DNA from: Paraphysoderma sedebokerense
Taxonomy: Eukaryota > Blastocladiomycota > Physodermatomycetes > Physodermatales > Physodermataceae
Length of the DNA: 64,000 nt
Assembly: GCA_025602915.1 (NCBI GenBank)
Contig: JAHLJZ010000004.1
Span: 62,001 to 126,000 of the forward strand
Reading direction: 5' to 3'
A model generated the notes under the pieces. The model was not told the origin of the DNA and searched no databases. It was given only the letters and a program-made list of their open reading frames with translations. Below, in pieces: positions 24,913 to 35,728 of the stretch (position 1 is its first letter; each line of letters starts with the position of its first letter). The translations under genes and the position numbers were made by a program.

Positions 24913-26143
24913 GCTTTTTGCCGGTTCATATAAATACAGAATGTACGAAGTGTTCTCGTAGCAACGTCTTGTATGTAATATAATTTGCTCTACACTCTCG
25001 AATGATAGCAAGAACAAAAAGTTTGCTTATTGTTTCGCCCAGTCAAGTTTGTATTATGTGGGAATAATCTGATATTATTAGGGGTGTAGAACCAAACAAG
25101 ATCCGCTAAATGTGGATGTGGCATTGTACTCATCATCCCCGAATGGGTCATAATTGTCTTTGGGTCTCACAGATGGCAATTTTCTGAACGTACATCATAG
25201 AAACTTAGAATTGCTACGTTGCAGTGGGGAAGAAATTATTGAAATGATTTTCTCGCTAACTCTATTTGACAGTCGGTTGAAATTCTACTAGGCATTCTGC
25301 TACTCTTAGATGCTTCGGTGGGGTAGTTGAAGCATATTTCTGTACATCTATCATTCACATTTTTAACAGTCGACGAACGGTAATTGAAATGACATCGAGT
25401 GCTCATTCCTCCTACCTCATTCAGGAATTATTATTGGACGGATGCCTTGACTAAATATTCAACATTTATGGTCCCTGGTGAAAGTGAGTAGGCAATGTGA
25501 TTTACACGAAATAAAAGTGGATAATATAACTTTGTGTGTGTGTATGTAATGTGATATCAATCGCAATTGGACACGCCACCAACCCCCTCGCCCTGATTAG
25601 GAACATTTCGTAAAAATTTAAACAGAAGAGCATAATAAATTTTCTGAAACTTTGAATTCGAAACAGCCAATAGCATGTGTTAGCACTGCACGCTTTATGC
25701 AGAGAGTAAGTGGTGCTTATTCAAAAATGTTTTGGGTGTCATGCTGAGGTTCAAAACTTCAACCGCACATCTTTTGAGTGGGTATTTGCCACAAATAAGT
25801 CGCGAACCAAATGGATGCTTCCATTTGAGGTGTCAACCAGATGTACAAGGGTTTTGAAGTTTTCCATTACGAAAAAGGAAATTGAAGCCTGGACTCCAGA
25901 TCGTGCGCTAAGCTGTATGGCCCGGACAAGGACATGTGAGGATACACATTACACCTATCACACCTATAAGTGTGTGAGGAGATTTGAAGATGTTCATAAA
26001 CTAGCACGCATATATAATTTAGCGCAATCGCGTAGAAAGTAACAGCTTTTCAAACCTGACAACATCGAAGAGTTAATAGTTCTATTAAAGTCTGCAGTCA
26101 CCTCAGGGACGGTTGAAAAAGCTTAGTCGGAACAGAAACGAAA
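24913..26143. other. intergenic region with one doubtful ORF
   Basis: About 1.2 kb. A plus frame at 25710-26042 (110 codons, non-ATG start, contains KWMLPFEVSTRCTRVLKF) is open, but it has no recognisable motif or clear start, so I do not call it a gene. A GT-repeat (GTGTGTGTGTATG) lies near 25530-25545. Confidence 0.4.
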
Positions 26144-27049
26144 ATGAACTCGGTTGCCCTTGCAATTGCGATATGTTGCGTGCTTTTATCCACTGCCTTA
26201 CTCTTACTTCAAGGCTACAAGCTGACCAGAAATAATACAACGAATAACTCGAGCTCATTTTTCAGAAAAGTTAAGGGTACAACACTTAACCGGCTCCTTA
26301 CCATAGCCTTGGGCTTTTTACTATTATCAGACATTTTCCAAACAATTCGTGCGCTTTCTACTACGTCAGACAGTTACAGTCGGTCAACTCAAATATTCAT
26401 CGCTTCTCACATGGTTTTACTCGTCTGTCAAATCGTTGCTATAGGAATCTACGCATTCCTCGGTACAGATAGGCTGAAACTGTTCTCACATTTCATACCG
26501 AAACGACTCTGCAGATTGCCTGACTATACAAAGACTATCACTACAGCTGCAACATTCATATCGGTTATTACCACTCTGGGAACACATATCTACAATATAC
26601 TGACTAGAGATGAAACGGACCCTGTTTATTACTTTTTTAATTCAGTGTGGCCTTATATTTTTTATATGTGGATAATCATGGTTGCTACCTGCTGTAGCGG
26701 GTGTTTGACATATTTCGTCGTCTGCGCAAAGGCGAAATTAATGACTTCAATCACTCCAGTTATAAAACGTCAGTTTACCCTAGTTCAATTTCTAGTAGTT
26801 TTAAATCTGGTAATAATGCTGTCAGCTTTCAGTGCAGCCATACTGTTAGATGATCTACCGGCACTCTATGGAGTTCCTAATGTACTTATTAGAATTTGTT
26901 TCGCTGTGGAATCGACCTTGCTAGATAGGGTGCAAAAGGTTAGCAAGCTGGCAAATCGCACGGAAAGCCAGGGTGACCGAGGATTCTCAGCTCAGTTATC
27001 TGGTAACACAGGCATCAGCGGATCATTCAATGAGCTAAGGATAAATTAA
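26144..27049 (+). CDS. seven-transmembrane receptor-like protein, copy 1
   Basis: Single exon, 301 aa. Seven hydrophobic segments can be counted: residues ~5-23, 51-70 (LLTIALGFLLLSDIFQ), 86-107 (IASHMVLLVCQIVAIGIYAFL), 128-148, 170-190 (IFYMWIIMVATCCSGCLTYF), 207-228 and 238-262. After the third segment stands TDRLKLF, resembling the (E/D)R motif at the cytoplasmic end of TM3 in rhodopsin-like receptors. The N-terminus is short, and the C-terminal tail is Ser/Gly-rich and probably cytosolic. I cannot place it in a named GPCR family. A tandem paralogue lies at 27936. A membrane sensor role is inference from topology alone. Confidence 0.7.
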   Translation: MNSVALAIAICCVLLSTALLLLQGYKLTRNNTTNNSSSFFRKVKGTTLNRLLTIALGFLLLSDIFQTIRALSTTSDSYSRSTQIFIASHMVLLVCQIVAIGIYAFLGTDRLKLFSHFIPKRLCRLPDYTKTITTAATFISVITTLGTHIYNILTRDETDPVYYFFNSVWPYIFYMWIIMVATCCSGCLTYFVVCAKAKLMTSITPVIKRQFTLVQFLVVLNLVIMLSAFSAAILLDDLPALYGVPNVLIRICFAVESTLLDRVQKVSKLANRTESQGDRGFSAQLSGNTGISGSFNELRIN

Positions 27050-27935
27050 ATCGCCTCAGAGTAATGGCTCTGTATTCATAGATAGTTGATTTTATATGAT
27101 AGGCTTGATGAAATGTGTCCAAATTTTCGACATATATTTTAATGACACAGCAGTTAATTAATGTAAACTTCATGCAGGAATAATCAAAACATGGCTGATG
27201 AATATAAAGCAAGTTGAATGTCCAAAACCGAACTCAAATTATCTAATTCCATAACTGCATAACGAAAAGTCTTTTCAGATGCGACTGCAGCTGCGCGCAT
27301 GATGAGAAATATCAGAGCGATAAAGCAATTTCGGTTCTGTGGTACAGGTATCAAACTTGATTAGAGGATAATTCGTAATTATAGAGTTCATTAAATGCTT
27401 CATAAATGTAACATCTATTTTCATTGATGTGGGGTGGGTTAAATCTGATAGCCTAATTTTAGAGCTCCTAGCAACATATATCGAAACCTTGAATCATTTA
27501 GAAGCCTGGTCACAGACGCCGTCTACTGGGAAAAACGAATATAAAATATATATTAAGAATGAATTTTGAATTACTCGATAATTTTAATTAAATTTATTCA
27601 ACGTTGTTCTACTGATTGTAGTGACAGTTGTCTTGTATTCTACAATCTTCATTCACTTGACTATGAATATTTTTCGACATACTCATTTTTAAACAAGTAT
27701 ATACATTACATTGTCGTCAATTCAAATATTTCAGATACCGTGGGAACTGACTTGCGCTAATGCTTATCATGCAGTTCTTATCTGACGTTGGGAATTCCGA
27801 CGAAAGTTGGAACTTGGCTCCCTTGTACCGGGATCAAGAGCAAATTTCGCGTTCGTGCACGCAAATGCCTCTACGATAAACCAACAATAACAATTCAACA
27901 GACCTATTCCCCATTCAGTGGATGGAAGAAACAAA
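27050..27935. other. intergenic region between the two 7TM paralogues
   Basis: About 890 bp, AT-rich; frames at 27027 (minus) and 27566 (plus) look random. Presumably the 3' UTR of copy 1 and promoter of copy 2. Confidence 0.4.
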
Positions 27936-28806
27936 ATGAGTTCTAAATCCAATTGGAGTCCTTCTGCTGTCGCTACAATAATTGCGTCAAGCAGTATTTT
28001 GTTATCCTCTTCATTGCTCATGCTTCAGCTTTACAAAACCCGAAAAGCCCATGGAAATTCATATTCGGAAACATCTCTCAAAAGTGATAACGGCACAAAA
28101 CTTAATCTACTCATATTAGTAGCCTTTTTCTTTTTACTATTATCAGATATCTGCCAACTCTCTAGGGCTTTCTTTATTAGTGCTGAAGACAACCGGTCCA
28201 TCCAGATATTTCTGGTGTTCCATACGGGACAAGCCGTTAGTAACTTCATTGCGGTCGGAATCTACGCTGTGCTCACTGTGGATAGACTCGGTCTTTTTTC
28301 ACAATTCATCCCAAAACAACTGAACAGACCTCCTGGTCATATTAGAATTCTCACAGCTCTTGTGACTTTTCTATCAACAATTACTTTTCTCGGCGCACAA
28401 ATCCATCGCGCGATCTTTATTGATAACGTGATGAATCCTTTGTATTATCAACTACCAACCTATTTGTTTTACATGTGCACAATCCTCGTTATTTCCTGTT
28501 TGCAGCGGATGTCTGACATACTTTGTTGTTCGCCAAAAAATTGAGATAATGAATTCCATTACGCCGTTGATTCAGCGGCAACTTTTTAAAGTGCAAGTGT
28601 TGGTAATTTTAAACTTAATGATAATGCTGTCATCCTTAGGCATAGGCATATCTTTAAGAGAAATACCAGCTTTATTCGGAGTTTCGTATGTATGCATTAG
28701 AATTTGCTTCGCTGTGGAATTGGTGTTATTGGATGGAGTCCGAAAAGTGAGCCAACTAGGCCGCGCTGAAGCCAAAAGTGGAGTGGGACTTCGAAGTTCG
28801 GCATAG
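27936..28806 (+). pseudogene. seven-transmembrane receptor-like protein, copy 2, frame interrupted
   Basis: Close paralogue of the gene at 26144. The first frame begins MSSKSNWSPSAVATI at 27936, contains LLILVAFFFLLLSDICQ and VDRLGLFSQFIPKQL (equivalent to TDRLKLFSHFIPKRL in copy 1), and runs into TM5. Near 28499-28501 a T-run of three replaces two Ts expected from copy 1. The reading frame shifts there from ILVISC to SGCLTYFVVRQK, which lines up with copy 1 (VATCCSGCLTYFVVCAK). The rest, SITPLIQRQLFKVQVL to the end at 28806, is well conserved. A 31-nt GT...AG segment (28475-28505) would also restore frame but would remove ten residues of TM5, and it is shorter than any other intron here. So this is either a recent pseudogene or a base-calling error. 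Confidence 0.6.
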
Positions 28807-28886
28807 CAGAATCTGTAGTTTATTCTTCTGGGTTGATTTTTACTACATAACTTAATATGAATGAAAATTTGTTCACGGGCACAACT

Positions 28887-28970
28887 CCAACCATAGCTCA
28901 GTTGGTAGAGCGGATGACTGTAGTGTAGAGTGATATCATCATGTCGCTGGTTCGATTCCGGCTGGTTGGA
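28887..28970 (+). tRNA. tRNA-Tyr (GTA) with a short intron
   Basis: A cloverleaf is readable: acceptor stem CCAACCA/TGGTTGG with discriminator A; D arm TAGCTCAGTTGGTAGAGC; anticodon stem GATGA/TCATC; T arm GCTGG TTCGATT CCGGC. The anticodon is GTA. About 12-13 extra bases (TGTAGAGTGATA region) sit one base 3' of the anticodon, the canonical position for eukaryotic tRNA introns, and tRNA-Tyr commonly has one. It lies about 80 bp downstream of the second 7TM copy. Confidence 0.9.
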
Positions 28971-29386
28971 TTCTGCATTTTGTTCCCTTTCGAGTATTAG
29001 TTTTCCTTTTTTTATGAAGTGTTGTGTAGAAGCGCTGCCTGTTATTTTTACCAAGGTTTCAGCACTTAATAGAAGTTGACGATTGACGTGTTGTTTAAGA
29101 CTAGAATAGTGGAGTATGACCAACTAAGGATATATAACACCCATAATGAGGGCACTAGTGCAGTATTCTGTCCAGCATGATTGATATAATAGTGTCTTGA
29201 ACAGCATTATCCTTTTCTCTCCGGTTTGACTATCCACTGTGGCTTTGGAACACTTCGTTGGATGAAGTCGCGATGACCAAACTGATCCGCCTTCCGATGC
29301 CCTACTCTCGTGGAATCCGAGCTCTAATCCTAAAGTATTCGATCAGCCCAATTCTCACACTATATATTGGCAGTCGGCCATCTTGA
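28971..29386. other. intergenic region
   Basis: About 415 bp between tRNA-Tyr and the TMEM249-like gene. No T-run terminator is obvious immediately after the tRNA; the first T-run (CTTTTTTTATG) is at about 29007. Nothing else seen. Confidence 0.4.
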
Positions 29387-30808
29387 ATGGGTTTATTTGT
29401 GAACTACGACTTGGTTTTCTCAAATGCGATCGATAAACTCAACGCCGAGATAGAACGGAATCCTCATTATCCATTCCTTCTCGACCGAAATGGATGTCAG
29501 TTTGTCTAGTTATTTGTCTAATATATCTGTTTTTGGAGAAAACTTAGCGAGTACCACGCTGATTCCAATTGGATGCTTACCCTATCCTGCTATCACTCAT
29601 TCACCACACAGGTTACACAATGTCGATTCGCTACAGGCTTTTATATGCAGCAATAGTCGCTTTTATTGTTTCATTAGGTTTTTTGGTAGCTTGGACTACT
29701 GGAAATTTTGTTCAGAATAACGTAAGTACTTTAGCGGTACGACTGACTGATGTCATTTCGACAAGTAGATGCAGATAAAGTCAATTGTAGACCTCGGAGC
29801 TGTTTGATATTCTTGTGCTTTTGAATGTAGAATGTGGTTTCAGGTTGGAAAGTACATGCTTATCGTTTGAAACTCTTAAAGTCATCGCAAAAGATAAATA
29901 GGCCATCACGCTGTCCTTAGCAACGATTCAGTAGAACTAAGTCAAAAATCTCAACCTTTGAACTAACCGTGGATCTTTGTCCGTCAATTTACCGATAAAT
30001 TTCCTTCCTATCGCTACGAACAATCTGCTGTACCAGAATTTCTTCCTATTTCCACTTTTCGGAATCATCATTTCCCTTGCCGGTATATACAACTATCGCG
30101 CTCAACGAATATACACGCTGTACCCAAAACTACTAGAGTATTCGCTATCACATGATAACAAATTACATGTCTCTGGAAACTATCATAATGTCTATATTCG
30201 TCTTCGAAGAGAAATAAGAGGAGGTATGTATTTGAAGTAACAGGATGTTACATTGCCGTTTGTTAATCTAATGACTCAATCGATTGGATCAGGGTCGCGG
30301 AGTAAATTCTACCACCTTATCTTCAATGGATATCAGATTGACGGTATACAGATCTCAGAATCAACGAAGAATGTAGAGGTTCGTTCTAGCAATTCTTGCC
30401 CATAGCCACTGACAATTTGGCAAGATTTGTACTCAATTTCTTACGACTCTCTTTGAACAATCGTAATGAAAATAGGAATTAAGAAAACTTGGACAATTAA
30501 TAGCCGAGAGATTAGATTTGAATTACTTCGATGAACAAAATTCCTCGGAACATCGTAAGTTTTGGTTAACGTTACTTGCCTCGTCTCACTTATGGACTGG
30601 TTACTGATTTAATTTCCTCAATAATTTGCGCTGAATATTCCCTCCTTCGAATTAAAATATCGTTTACAATCTCATTGGATAACCGTCTCACGTTATATGG
30701 ACAACGACCGACTTTGGATGTACTATAATCAACGTGTAATTGTATCAAACTATTTTCTGATACGTAGACGTGATACGGCATTTACGGCCAACCAAACCGA
30801 AGAAATGA
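29387..30808 (+). CDS. TMEM249: TMEM249-like protein, probable CatSper auxiliary subunit eta
   Basis: Six exons, 29387-29495, 29612-29721, 30037-30223, 30293-30378, 30476-30554 and 30768-30808, give 203 aa. Lengths sum to 612 nt and all introns are GT-AG. The N-terminus has NPHYPFLLDRNG, followed by two membrane segments (LLYAAIVAFIVSLGFLVAW; FLFPLFGIIISLAGIY) with a short loop. The cytoplasmic part contains HNVYIRLRREIRG, KFYHLIFNGYQIDG, LGQLIAERLDLNYFD and HHVIRHLRP. These match, in order, my recollection of vertebrate TMEM249 (two-TM topology, a YxIYxRLR block, LDGYQxEP, RLxxNYFD, xHVVRHWP). TMEM249 was identified as CATSPER-eta in structural work on the sperm Ca2+ channel complex. The match is from memory, so a search is needed, but the ordered blocks and RSPH3 nearby in the genome make a flagellar role plausible. 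Confidence 0.65.
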
Positions 30809-31576
30809 GGGCAGCTTGAATGTAGTGGAAATATCGCCAAACCTTATTTATGGTGTATATCAATCTGATGATGGCAACTGACAGAGTAATGGAATCGGAT
30901 GATCAAAAGTCTTGAGCATTTCAGTAGTGTTTGCAGTGTCGAGGAATATATACAATCAAAAAAGAAAGATTATCCATTCTTCATTTCGACATTTTCATTC
31001 ACGACATTTTCATTCACGACATCTTACATTCAGCCAAAGCCAGCTCACGCCACATACAGCCCAGAAAAACAAGAATTCTTTCAACCCAACCAAAACCCAC
31101 CCCTTTCGAAAACAACAAAACTTATATGACCGTGACATAAGGAAGAAAGGGGATGTCCAAAAAAGAAATTTGCATTGTGCTAACCCACTCTGATGCAGAC
31201 AACAGACGGCATATATATCCTTGTTAGAACTGATAAATGGTTACATGAAAAGGACTAAACTATATGAGTGCGAGGGTTGTAAGAGAATCGCCAAAGCGGT
31301 CTTAATGTATATACATGAAAATTGAATCAGAGACGATTGCATTGAAGGGATGAAGAACCCGGAAAAGCGGGTTGCATCGTGCTGAAATAATTGAGAACAT
31401 AGATAACACATTTCAAAAATATGGTTGAAGCCCAGCAAGAATTGAATCAAAAATGTCCACTACAAAGAATGAATCGAGAAATTAATCAAATTATAAAAAG
31501 GAGGAGCAATCCTTGATTTCTATGAATCGTAATCTATTCTGTTTCACCCCGCCTTGATCGCATTCCTTCAAGCCTT
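30809..31576. other. intergenic region with short tandem repeat
   Basis: About 770 bp. Near 30988-31022 the unit GACATTTTCATTCAC occurs twice in tandem, followed by a partial third copy. Frames across it (30899-31193) are repeat-driven and not credible genes. Confidence 0.4.
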
Positions 31577-33177
31577 TTACCACCATTCCTTGGCCTTCTT
31601 GAAAATTTCACCTACATATACTTGAACATCATCGACTGTTACGCCATTTTTTAACACCAAGTTGACCATATCTTTGGTGTCATCTAATTTTAGCATCACT
31701 TGTTCCATTGCTTCGGTAAAGTGAGTTTTGCCGAAATCGACGACATCATTGAGTGCAGGAATCGGGATGTTAAATCGATAATGAACCATAGAAACTGCGG
31801 CGAAAATTGTAATCAAGAACATGATGAATTGAAATATCATGGTTGGAAGCGCCTTTTCTTGTTGCGGCGGCTTAGTAGCGTGGGCATGGGACTCGGGGCG
31901 GATAGCACCGGATCTAGAGCGTATTTGGGAGCGAGTGCGAGAAGCGATATACATTGCCTCGTCTTCACTGTCAGCTAATCCTTCATCTTCACTTTGCATT
32001 CCTCCCATATGTGATTCGTGATGCCTTCCAAATTCAGGTTCACTTTGCTGACTGGACATGAGCCCACCTTTCTTTGAGAACCAGACATTTGAACTCCGTT
32101 CTTCGTCATCAATCATTTCGGTTTCACTGTCTTGATCTTGGACGTTAAGCTTTTGAGGGCTTCCGTCGGCGACTTCGAGGTGTTCGAGAAGAGAGTCGTC
32201 ATTCAGTACATCACGAGTACCTAAAATGGAGTCATCGATTCCTGATGCTGACGAGACCGAAGACAAATCACTGATTGTAATTTCTTGCGACAGTTTGGAA
32301 GGATTGTAGTTTGAGCCAAAACGCGGGGTTGCAGGGAGACGAGACACGCTAGAAGGCGATTTTGCAGTCTAAATTTGTGAAAGAAGAAGAAAATGGAGAA
32401 AAAATGCTCAGTAAGAAAGGCAAGGATGACCGAAAGTGACCTCTTTTCAATCTCCAACTATGCTCGTTATAGAACCAAAAAGAACCAAACCTTATGAAAA
32501 GACACAGTGCTCTTTGCATCTTCTTTTTTACTCGAAGTTAAGCGGCCCCCGTTTCTTCTTGGTCTTCCCACGCTCCTTCCAGTCTGTCTAGTTGCTCTTG
32601 TATTTTCATTTTGTCCAAATGTATCATCGAAAACGTTTTCGTCATCAGATTCGGCACCTGATCCGAACGAGGTCGACCTCTTATTAGCCAATCTCGGGCT
32701 TCGTCTGGTTCCATTATTATCTGTGATTTCGGTAAAGTTGGGTTGAGATGGGGCACGTGCATTTCCATTTTGGATGATATTGGTGGATTTCGGGGATGCT
32801 TTCGGTGAGAATTCTAAAGTTTCCCATTGTTTGATACGCTATTTATCATTTTATTAAAAATGAGCGAGCAAAAAGATAGATGCCGGTGGGAAAGTAGGGC
32901 ATATATTATTGGGTTTTTGTTGTTTTTGAAGCGTGTGTTTTTATTCGAGTTGCGATTAGTGAATAAACAAACACAGTAGAGTATTAAAGGATAAAGATTT
33001 TTCAATAAACCAAAGCAGTCAGTACTGGATTTGATACATCGATAGTTTAGGCAAGAAACAGACCTTTGAGACGACCTTGTCATCCTTCAAGTGGTTGACG
33101 GTAGGACTTGGGGGAGGGAGGTTATTAGAGGGATCCTCATTTGCGAGAGCTCTGAATCTAGTGACTCTTCCAAACAT
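31577..33177 (-). CDS. single-pass membrane protein with AT-hook-like motif, unknown
   Basis: Three exons, 33177-33064, 32838-32491 and 32368-31577, give 417 aa with phase 0 at each junction. The start is MFGRVTRFRALANEDP. Residues ~90-140 are basic and nucleic-acid-like: RRSPRLANKRS, then an AT-hook-like core VGRPRRNGGR. A long Ser/Asp/Glu-rich stretch follows with many possible phosphosites. One clear membrane helix (FQFIMFLITIFAAVSMV) lies about 85 residues from the end, with an amphipathic tail (MEQVMLKLDDTKDMVNLVL) after it. The combination of a basic AT-hook segment and one C-terminal helix is that of an inner-nuclear-membrane, chromatin-tethering protein. That is inference; no LEM or SUN domain is seen. 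Confidence 0.65.
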
Positions 33178-33674
33178 TGTGACAGTGTAGAGAATCTGAT
33201 AGCTACGATGTACGCTATGAGGATAAATACGATGGGCAGAGAGGGAACAATCGAAGATGAGAAGGAATGGAGGAGGAACTCTTCTTCGCGTGTCCAATTT
33301 TTCGGATGAATGAAATTGTGATTTGCTGAGAAACTCTTTTACTTCTTAGAACATTATTTTTTATATGAGTATCCTATGAATACAAATACAGACATCAAAT
33401 GACATGATTTTTCATTTCATTTTTATTGTTATCCGCAAAAAGCCCCTCAATGACATTGAATATGCAATAAATTATTGTGCCGCTTACTGGATTGATATCC
33501 CCGGGCCGAATAAGTGAACAGCATGACATGGTCACAAACATGATATTTACTAGGTTATGCATTGCCATATTGCTATATAGTACATAAATTACAAAAGATA
33601 CTACGGTTTTTGTTATTGCCAATATACACAAGAAACCACAGATCACTATCTCTACAAGTCACCTCAACAAACGC
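33178..33674. other. intergenic region
   Basis: About 500 bp between the membrane-protein start and the end of the F-box gene. No coding signal. Confidence 0.4.
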
Positions 33675-34706
33675 TCAACTCTCTGACAAAAATGTAAGCC
33701 TATCCATCATCCTATCAACAGTTTTGCTCACCTTTCCCAGTTCCCTTCGTAAACACCTCAATCCTTCAGAACGCGTGCTTTTCGGCTTGGGTTTGAGGGC
33801 AATGTCAATCTTCCACAGCTGCTTGGCTATCATTTGACAGACTCTTAGCAGCACCTTCACTGATTTGAGAATCTTCATCTTCTTCATTTCCAGTTTTAAT
33901 TCTTCGTTGTTCTGACCTCCATTGTAAGCCTCGGCGAAAGCGCTGAGACTCTCGGTTTGATTTGAACCGGATTCGGAAGCGCTTTGAGTATCTTGGCCAT
34001 TCTCCTCATCGGATCTCGTCTGTTCATTCACTTCCATCATTTCCAATTTGTTCAGATGTTCGATAGTCAATTTTCGAATCACCGTATGAAACAGTTTCGA
34101 AAACCCAATCTGACCGCTTCGCATTCTCGTCATAATTGTATCGTAAATCAACATTTCCGAATGCGTAATCGATAAATGACGTATTAACCTTATAAACTGC
34201 CTATCGGTGGACGATATTGTGTATGTTGATGAACCACTACCAAATTTCCGTGATTTAGCTATGATGTACGCATCTGAATCCGAATCTGAGTCTGATGTTG
34301 CTGCAATTGATGAAGGTGGGTTTTTTGCGGGGTGGGACGGCAACCGGATTTTGACGACGTTCTTGTCATGCGATTCACCATTCCAATACCCGTAATACAT
34401 GAAGAGGTCTAAAAACAATTGAAATTCTTTTCGTTTCATTCCACGGAACTTCCCTTCACTGAAGAAAGTTTGTATCGTTGCTGGTGACAGAACGTTGCTC
34501 ACATCCGCTTTCAAATTAGACTCTATACTTCGGGAGCGGTATTTTCTAATAAAGTATATCCATTTTCTCTGCAAAAACGACTGAACTGCATTATACCATT
34601 GTCGGTTTAGCAACGATAGATTGTGTAGGGTTTTCGCTCCGACAAACTCGAAGATAGCATCGCAAAGCTCTACGGGGAATAGCTGTTGTTCATTGACTTG
34701 AATCAT
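33675..34706 (-). CDS. F-box-like protein
   Basis: Single exon, 343 aa. The N-terminus reads FPVELCDAIFEFVGAKTLHN followed by LSLLNRQWYNAV, which matches the F-box pattern (LPxELxxxIFxxL... LxxLSxVNRxW). F-box proteins recruit substrates to SCF (Skp1-cullin-1) ubiquitin ligases. No recognisable substrate-binding repeats follow. A central Ser/Asp stretch (SDSDSDSDA) and a C-terminal Lys/Arg-rich helical part are visible. Substrate unknown. Confidence 0.6.
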   Translation of the reverse strand: MIQVNEQQLFPVELCDAIFEFVGAKTLHNLSLLNRQWYNAVQSFLQRKWIYFIRKYRSRSIESNLKADVSNVLSPATIQTFFSEGKFRGMKRKEFQLFLDLFMYYGYWNGESHDKNVVKIRLPSHPAKNPPSSIAATSDSDSDSDAYIIAKSRKFGSGSSTYTISSTDRQFIRLIRHLSITHSEMLIYDTIMTRMRSGQIGFSKLFHTVIRKLTIEHLNKLEMMEVNEQTRSDEENGQDTQSASESGSNQTESLSAFAEAYNGGQNNEELKLEMKKMKILKSVKVLLRVCQMIAKQLWKIDIALKPKPKSTRSEGLRCLRRELGKVSKTVDRMMDRLTFLSES

Positions 34707-35728
34707 TCTGCTGGCCGTTATATCATTGAAAAATGCAAATATGTGTGATTTCGTACAGCCTTCGGTGAGGAAATAGACTAGACGGGGGACTGAAACACAG
34801 CTTTTGTAAGGAAGTAACTACTTGGGTTCAATTTATCTTTCAGTGAAGTTGTCAGACAATCAAGTGGGCAATTAACTCTTCATTTAGGCCCCGTCATGCC
34901 AATTAATGCCCTGGAATGGAAGAATTTAAATGCACGTGAAGTCGTTGATGCAAAGGTTGATCTTGAGATTCTTTGAGCTGCGAAAAAGAGTATTCCACTT
35001 CTTTTTGGTCACTATATTGCTACATCTCAAAGGGATATTTTGCAACATCATACTGTACATAGTTATAAATAATACAGATTCTTGGACATTGCCATCACTC
35101 TTTCAGCATTGTAGTTTTGTTTATTGCCGCCGTTGTTTTTGCTCACTCGTTTTATCGCAAGTTTCGGGCGTTACGGAGAAATGACGTCACGGCTGTCCTC
35201 TATTGTTCTTCCTGGCCGCATCCCCTTTTCGTCCCCACCACCAAATCACAACAAAGACAGACGGAGATTCCATACCCCCCTTATTCAGCCATTTTCATTC
35301 CTCCCTCCTCAATTGTATTTTTAATTACCACACAGAGTACTCCATCCTAATTTCTTTTTCGGGTAACGTAAGTGGCTCACATCGCTTTCGATCTCGCAGC
35401 TTGATTTTTTTTGTTCAATTTATTAGACTCTTCGGGCCCTGGTAGTTCTCTAAATCATCGTCAGCTGATATACTTGCGCAGGAATAAAGAAAAAGCTGAC
35501 ATCATCTTTCCCCCTTACAGTTGATTCTTTCGGTTTACAATTCGTCATTCCTCAGTTTCGCAGTTCGAGCGTTTTCTAGTTTGGCAGACGACGTCATAAT
35601 TCTGTGGTCACTTGATAATTCCCTTCGTCACTGTGATCACAACGAAACTTAAGCATACTGTAACGGATTACCGGAAAATTGTAAAAAAATTTAAAAGTTA
35701 TAGATAAGAAGGATACCAGGAGGTTTTG
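34707..35728. promoter_or_regulatory. promoter region of the bZIP gene with a perfect CRE
   Basis: About 1 kb. TGACGTCA lies at 35182-35189 and a seven-of-eight CRE (CGACGTCA) at 35589-35596, respectively about 540 and 130 bp upstream of the bZIP ATG (35729). The downstream gene encodes a CRE-binding-type bZIP, so autoregulation is possible. No coding sequence is supported. Confidence 0.5.

Noticed and set aside
25710-26042. Plus-strand frame of 110 codons before the first 7TM gene
   Set aside because: Non-ATG start, no homology pattern; left as part of the intergenic entry.
28475-28505. 31-nt mini-intron in the second 7TM copy
   Set aside because: It would restore frame but deletes ten residues of a conserved membrane helix and is shorter than the other introns in the window.
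30899-31193. Three overlapping frames in all phases
   Set aside because: All are produced by the GACATTTTCATTCAC tandem repeat and its AT-rich flanks.
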